In this document: piece after piece, positions 6,954-9,441 of the stretch | Position numbering within the stretch: position 1 is the first letter of the stretch | Layout: each line of letters begins with the position of its first letter | DNA from: JBNJEM01 sp051745935 | Lineage (GTDB): Bacteria; Planctomycetota; Planctomycetia; Pirellulales; Pirellulaceae | Length of the DNA stretch: 9,441 nt | NCBI GenBank assembly: GCA_051745935.1 | Contig: JBNJEM010000293.1 | Coordinates: forward strand, 1-9,441 | Reading direction: 5' to 3' | Made by a program: the position numbers and the translations under genes | Notes under the pieces: model-generated | Seen by the model: the letters and a program-made list of their open reading frames with translations, nothing else | What the model was told of the DNA's origin: nothing | Databases searched by the model: none

Positions 6954-7226
6954 ATGGGCCGGTGTCGCGAAATCTCGAAATTGGTGTCGGAATCGATGGA
7001 CCGCCGTCTTCCAGCGGGCGAGCGGTTTCATGTCTGGGCGCACCTGCTGATATGCGTGTTCTGCCGTGGCTTCAATCATCAATTGCGATTACTGCGCCGC
7101 GCGATTCGCAAGGATCCAGAGCGGCTGATGATGGCCCATAACCCATCCGAGAACGGGCTGTCCCGCGAAGCCGCCAATCGGATGAAGGCCACGCTCCGTC
7201 GCTACAGCGAGGGTGGTGCTGACTGA
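6954..7226 (+). CDS. Small zf-HC2 (anti-sigma-factor-like) zinc-finger protein
   Basis: This 90-residue protein carries the C-x25-H-x3-C-x2-C pattern of the zf-HC2 / ZAS domain: C4, H30, C34 and C37. In many ECF anti-sigma factors this domain binds zinc and holds the sigma factor, in some cases releasing it on oxidation. Residues 38-58 form a basic helix (NHQLRLLRRAIRKDPERL); the tail (59-90) is short and has no membrane span. It is therefore a soluble, minimal version, and no ECF sigma gene is visible beside it. ATG 6954 is chosen because AGGAG (6939-6943), overlapping the rhodanese stop, lies 10 nt upstream and because the CREIS start is typical of the family; the frame is open back to 6861 inside the rhodanese gene. 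With only 13 nt between stop and start it is surely co-transcribed with the rhodanese gene. The anti-sigma role is inferred from the domain. Confidence 0.82.
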   Translation: MGRCREISKLVSESMDRRLPAGERFHVWAHLLICVFCRGFNHQLRLLRRAIRKDPERLMMAHNPSENGLSREAANRMKATLRRYSEGGAD

Positions 7227-7286
7227 GTAATCGGGAGTTGCCGTGCCCTTCGGCCCCTCCACCGGCCGTTTCCGTCTCATCCGCCC

Positions 7287-7319
7287 TTGTTCCCACTGGT
7301 CCTTCTCTTGGTGGGACAA
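7287..7319. terminator. Possible stem-loop terminating the helicase-rhodanese-zf-HC2 unit
   Basis: TTGTTCCCAC (7287-7296) pairs with GTGGGACAA (7311-7319), giving nine pairs with one bulged T, around a 14-nt loop. It lies 60 nt after the zf-HC2 stop and before the next promoter, the right place for a transcript end. No clean T-run follows directly, so intrinsic termination is doubtful. Confidence 0.3.
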
Positions 7320-7356
7320 CGACCGCTCCCGGCGGACGCCTTTTGCTCCCGAGCTG

Positions 7357-7386
7357 TTGGCGGGCCGCTGGAGCTTGGGGTAAAAT
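7357..7386 (+). promoter_or_regulatory. Putative sigma-70-type promoter of the oxidoreductase gene
   Basis: TTGGCG (7357-7362) and TAAAAT (7381-7386) are spaced by 18 bp, close to the -35/-10 consensus. The predicted transcript would start near 7393, leaving a leader of about 50 nt before ATG 7442. The hexamers stand out in an otherwise GC-rich gap (7227-7441) in which I see no gene. Confidence 0.45.
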
Positions 7387-7441
7387 GACGGGGCCGCTAG
7401 AACATCTCGCACGTTGCCGTTCTTCATCCAGGAGTTCCATC

Positions 7442-8806
7442 ATGTCCAGATCGAATCGCCGTCAGTTTCTCAAGTCATCGGCCGCGGTGGCTGGTGCTTC
7501 CATGGTCACCGTTCCAGCCCTCGCATCGCGTCGATTGAGCGCGAACGATCGCATCCGCATAGGACTCGTCGGCCTTGGCGGGAGGATGCGGGCGCACGTG
7601 GCCTGTTTGGCGGCGATGGAGGAAACCGATAATATCGAAATCGTGGCCGTGGCCGACTGTGACCAGAGCAAGCGGGAAAGTCTGGAAAAGAGGTACCCCC
7701 AATTGGCCGGCAAAAAGCTGACCGTCCACCGCGGCGTGCAAGAGCTGCTGGAGGACGAATCGATCGACGCCATCTCCAACGCCATGGGCGATCGGTGGCA
7801 CGCCCTATCAACCATCTGGGCCTGTCAAGCGGGCAAGCATGTCTACGTGGAAAAACCTGGCACGCACAACCTGTTCGAAGGTCGCCAAATGGTCGCGGCC
7901 GCGCGGAAGTACAACACAATGGTCCAGCACGGCACGCAAAATCGTTCCAGTCCCAACATCATGGAGGGCGTTGAAAAACTGAAGGAGGGGGTGGTTGGCG
8001 ACCTGTACATGGCCCGGGGGCTGGACTACAAGATCCGAGGCAATCTGGGCACGATTACCCCCAGCCCGGTGCCCGAAGGCTTGGATTGGGATCGCTGGCT
8101 GGGCCCAAAACCCATGCACCCCTACAGTCAGTTCTGGCATCGCCGGTGGCACTGGAACCTGGAGCTGGCCAGTGGCTGCTTCGCCAACCAGGCCGTCCAC
8201 GAACTGGACGTGATCCGGTGGGGCCTTGGTCTGGACACGCACCCCACCCGCGTGACGGCCATGGGAGGAAAGTTCGTTCACGACGACGATCGAACGTCGC
8301 CGACGCACGTGGCGATGACTTACCGCTTTGATGACGCTAAACCGCTGGTGACCTACGAGCACCGTTCCTGGTACACGAACAGCGAGGCGGGCTTTCGCGA
8401 CAAATATCCGTTCGTGCAACCCGACTTTCCAGTGGGGACCATTTTCTTCGGCCGCGAGGGATATCTGATCTTCCCCGACTACAACAGTTACTACACGTTC
8501 CTGGGCCGCAAAGGTGAACCCGGCCCGTCGAAGACATCCGACTACAATTGGCAGACGGAAAGCATCCCACATTTTCGAAATTGGTTGGCCGCAATCCGCG
8601 CCAATGACCACACGGTTTTGAATGCCGACATCGAAGAGGGGCACAAGTCGATGGCCGTTTGCTTGTTGTCGCGGACGTCCTACCAAGTCGGCCGATGTCT
8701 CAACTTCGACCCTGATACCGAGTCGGTGCTGGGTGACGAAGAGGCGAATCAGCTGCTTAACCATCCCGACTATCGGGAACCGTACGTGGTACCCAAAGAG
8801 GTGTAA
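7442..8806 (+). CDS. Gfo/Idh/MocA family oxidoreductase with Tat signal
   Basis: The 454-residue product is an NAD(P)-dependent dehydrogenase-like protein, probably acting on a sugar or cyclitol. An N-terminal twin-arginine signal (NRRQFLKSSAA, 5-15, hydrophobic to about 28) implies folded export to the periplasm. The Rossmann domain (about 38-160) shows GLVGLGGRMR (41-50) and the family's EKP (137-139, K138 in the catalytic region). The C-terminal alpha/beta domain carries the conserved histidine/aspartate pair, H253 and D256, in ANQAVHELDVIRW. The C-terminus (HPDYREPYVVP) is of the kind common in Planctomycetota paralogues. AGGAG (7430-7434) lies 7 nt before ATG 7442; the frame is open back to 7238, but the Tat motif right after 7442 settles the start. 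It has its own promoter and no partner gene downstream in the window. Substrate unknown; family assignment is secure. Confidence 0.93.
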   Translation: MSRSNRRQFLKSSAAVAGASMVTVPALASRRLSANDRIRIGLVGLGGRMRAHVACLAAMEETDNIEIVAVADCDQSKRESLEKRYPQLAGKKLTVHRGVQELLEDESIDAISNAMGDRWHALSTIWACQAGKHVYVEKPGTHNLFEGRQMVAAARKYNTMVQHGTQNRSSPNIMEGVEKLKEGVVGDLYMARGLDYKIRGNLGTITPSPVPEGLDWDRWLGPKPMHPYSQFWHRRWHWNLELASGCFANQAVHELDVIRWGLGLDTHPTRVTAMGGKFVHDDDRTSPTHVAMTYRFDDAKPLVTYEHRSWYTNSEAGFRDKYPFVQPDFPVGTIFFGREGYLIFPDYNSYYTFLGRKGEPGPSKTSDYNWQTESIPHFRNWLAAIRANDHTVLNADIEEGHKSMAVCLLSRTSYQVGRCLNFDPDTESVLGDEEANQLLNHPDYREPYVVPKEV

Positions 8807-9342
8807 CCCGAAAGGCTTCTCGATGCCCTCGCGAGTTCCGTGTGGTCCCTCGTAGGTTCCATGGGGAAACGGATGTTCCAGCTCTATTCTAGCGTAAGTT
8901 GTTTATTTACAGCCAGTTAGCGTGTTTCAAGGGCGGAAGCGTAGCCACTGAATACTTGGGATATAATGCGTTTGGCGATTTCACCAGCGTGAACCCCAAC
9001 GCTCGCTATTACACGCTGCACGATATCCCTCGCTTCGACGAGAAGGGCTTGTGGACCGACCGAGACATTTGTTTTTCGTCGCGTCACACGCTTGGGGAGA
9101 CCCTCGTGGCCCTCGCGCACAACGCCGCTGCCGGACTCCCGAGCTACAGCCGGACCCCACGGGTCGCTTGTCTTCCTGACCCGCCAAGCCAAAGGCCGAT
9201 TGGAACATGCCCTTCGCGTCTCCGGCAGCCCCACGCCCTTCTGTCGAACGGTATCGGTGGGAACCGTCGGCGACAACACGAATGACGACGTCAAGTCATA
9301 TATCGCAAACCAAGTTGTCAACGAACCGGACGGTTCCGAGAA
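8807..9342 (+). other. Region without a confident gene; possible eroded reading frame
   Basis: After the oxidoreductase stop there are 536 bp without a gene I can support. From TTG 8899 one + frame stays open to 9285 and has protein-like composition up to about 9123 (for example DIPRFDEKGLWTDRD followed by TLGETLVALAHN). It then becomes Pro/Arg-rich, while a different + frame from about 9124 to 9388 looks as protein-like (TVGDNTNDDVKSYIANQ). That pattern would fit a frameshifted remnant. There is no convincing start codon or ribosome site, and I recognise no family. A TATAAT at 8962-8967 has no -35 partner. A minus-strand frame (8917-9393) is also open, so a purely accidental origin is possible. 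Confidence 0.35.
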
Positions 9343-9441
9343 TGGGGGTCTGGGGGCGTGCCGTACCGCCTGTAGCTTAGGAGTCTGATTCACCCACGAG
9401 ATGAACTCGTGGGGGTCTGGGGGCGTGCCGTACCGCCTGTA
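9343..9441. repeat. 67-bp tandem repeat with hairpin, running off the window
   Basis: The 32-bp segment starting TGGGGGTCTGGGGGCGTGCC occurs identically at 9343-9374 and 9410-9441, a period of 67 bp. The second copy is cut by the window end. The intervening part holds a perfect inverted repeat, CCCACGAG (9393-9400) and CTCGTGGG (9406-9413), with a 5-nt loop. The G5 runs and the palindrome suggest a structured repeat rather than coding sequence; the period is not a multiple of three. Confidence 0.85.

Noticed and set aside
7808..8764. Minus-strand 318-codon frame opposite the oxidoreductase
   Set aside because: It mirrors a secure Gfo/Idh/MocA gene in GC-rich DNA; antisense open frames of this length are expected there.
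8962..8967. TATAAT as a promoter -10 box
   Set aside because: No -35-like hexamer at 16-19 bp upstream and no gene with a ribosome site follows.
8917..9393. Minus-strand 158-codon frame at the end of the window
   Set aside because: It begins in the tandem repeat with a GTG inside the hairpin, has no ribosome site, and its sequence resembles no family I know. It cannot be fully excluded, since the + strand alternative is also weak.
9343..9441. CRISPR array with 32-bp repeats and a 35-bp spacer
   Set aside because: Only two repeats and one interval are visible, the interval contains a palindrome that extends into the repeat, the repeat is G-rich without typical CRISPR features, and there are no cas genes.

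Overview
The window looks like a piece of a Planctomycetota chromosome, probably near Pirellulales. This is an inference from the genes, not a database result. The pointers are a Tat-exported Gfo/Idh/MocA oxidoreductase of the type these bacteria carry in many copies, a RecD2-type helicase, short CxnHx3CxxC zinc-finger proteins, moderately high G+C, and intergenic stretches full of diverged short repeats. All confident genes lie on the + strand.

Layout. Positions 1-161 hold one complete and one left-truncated tandem copy of a roughly 100-bp repeat element. It is followed by a LolD/MacB-type ABC ATPase (186-911) whose stop codon lies in a 17-bp tandem duplication. Positions 912-1182 are non-coding and hold diverged copies of a 78-bp repeat, the last of which supplies the ribosome binding site of the next gene. 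That gene (1183-2988) encodes a secreted protein with features of a clan GH-A glycoside hydrolase. It is translationally coupled (ATGA overlap) to an unrecognised polytopic membrane protein (2985-3857). A 180-bp gap with a long stem-loop separates this pair from a second cluster: RecD2-like helicase (4038-6206), membrane-anchored rhodanese (6302-6940) and small zf-HC2 anti-sigma-like protein (6954-7226). A visible promoter then precedes the Tat-dependent Gfo/Idh/MocA oxidoreductase (7442-8806). Positions 8807-9441 contain no confident gene. They hold a possible eroded reading frame and, at the window edge, a 67-bp tandem repeat with a perfect hairpin.

The most unusual feature is that the element repeated at 1-161 also lies, in inverse orientation and about 89% identical, inside the rhodanese gene at 6609-6713. 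It is exactly 105 bp there, adds 35 codons without a stop, and sits just upstream of the active-site Cys loop. This resembles the in-frame palindromic elements known from Rickettsia. The matching TATAT ends suggest a 100-bp element with a 5-bp target duplication. In all, four different short-repeat families occur in 9.4 kb, which suggests strong activity of small non-autonomous repeats in this genome.

Functionally the genes do not form one pathway. The two coupled or closely packed groups (secreted hydrolase plus membrane protein; rhodanese plus zinc-finger protein) are the best candidates for shared function.
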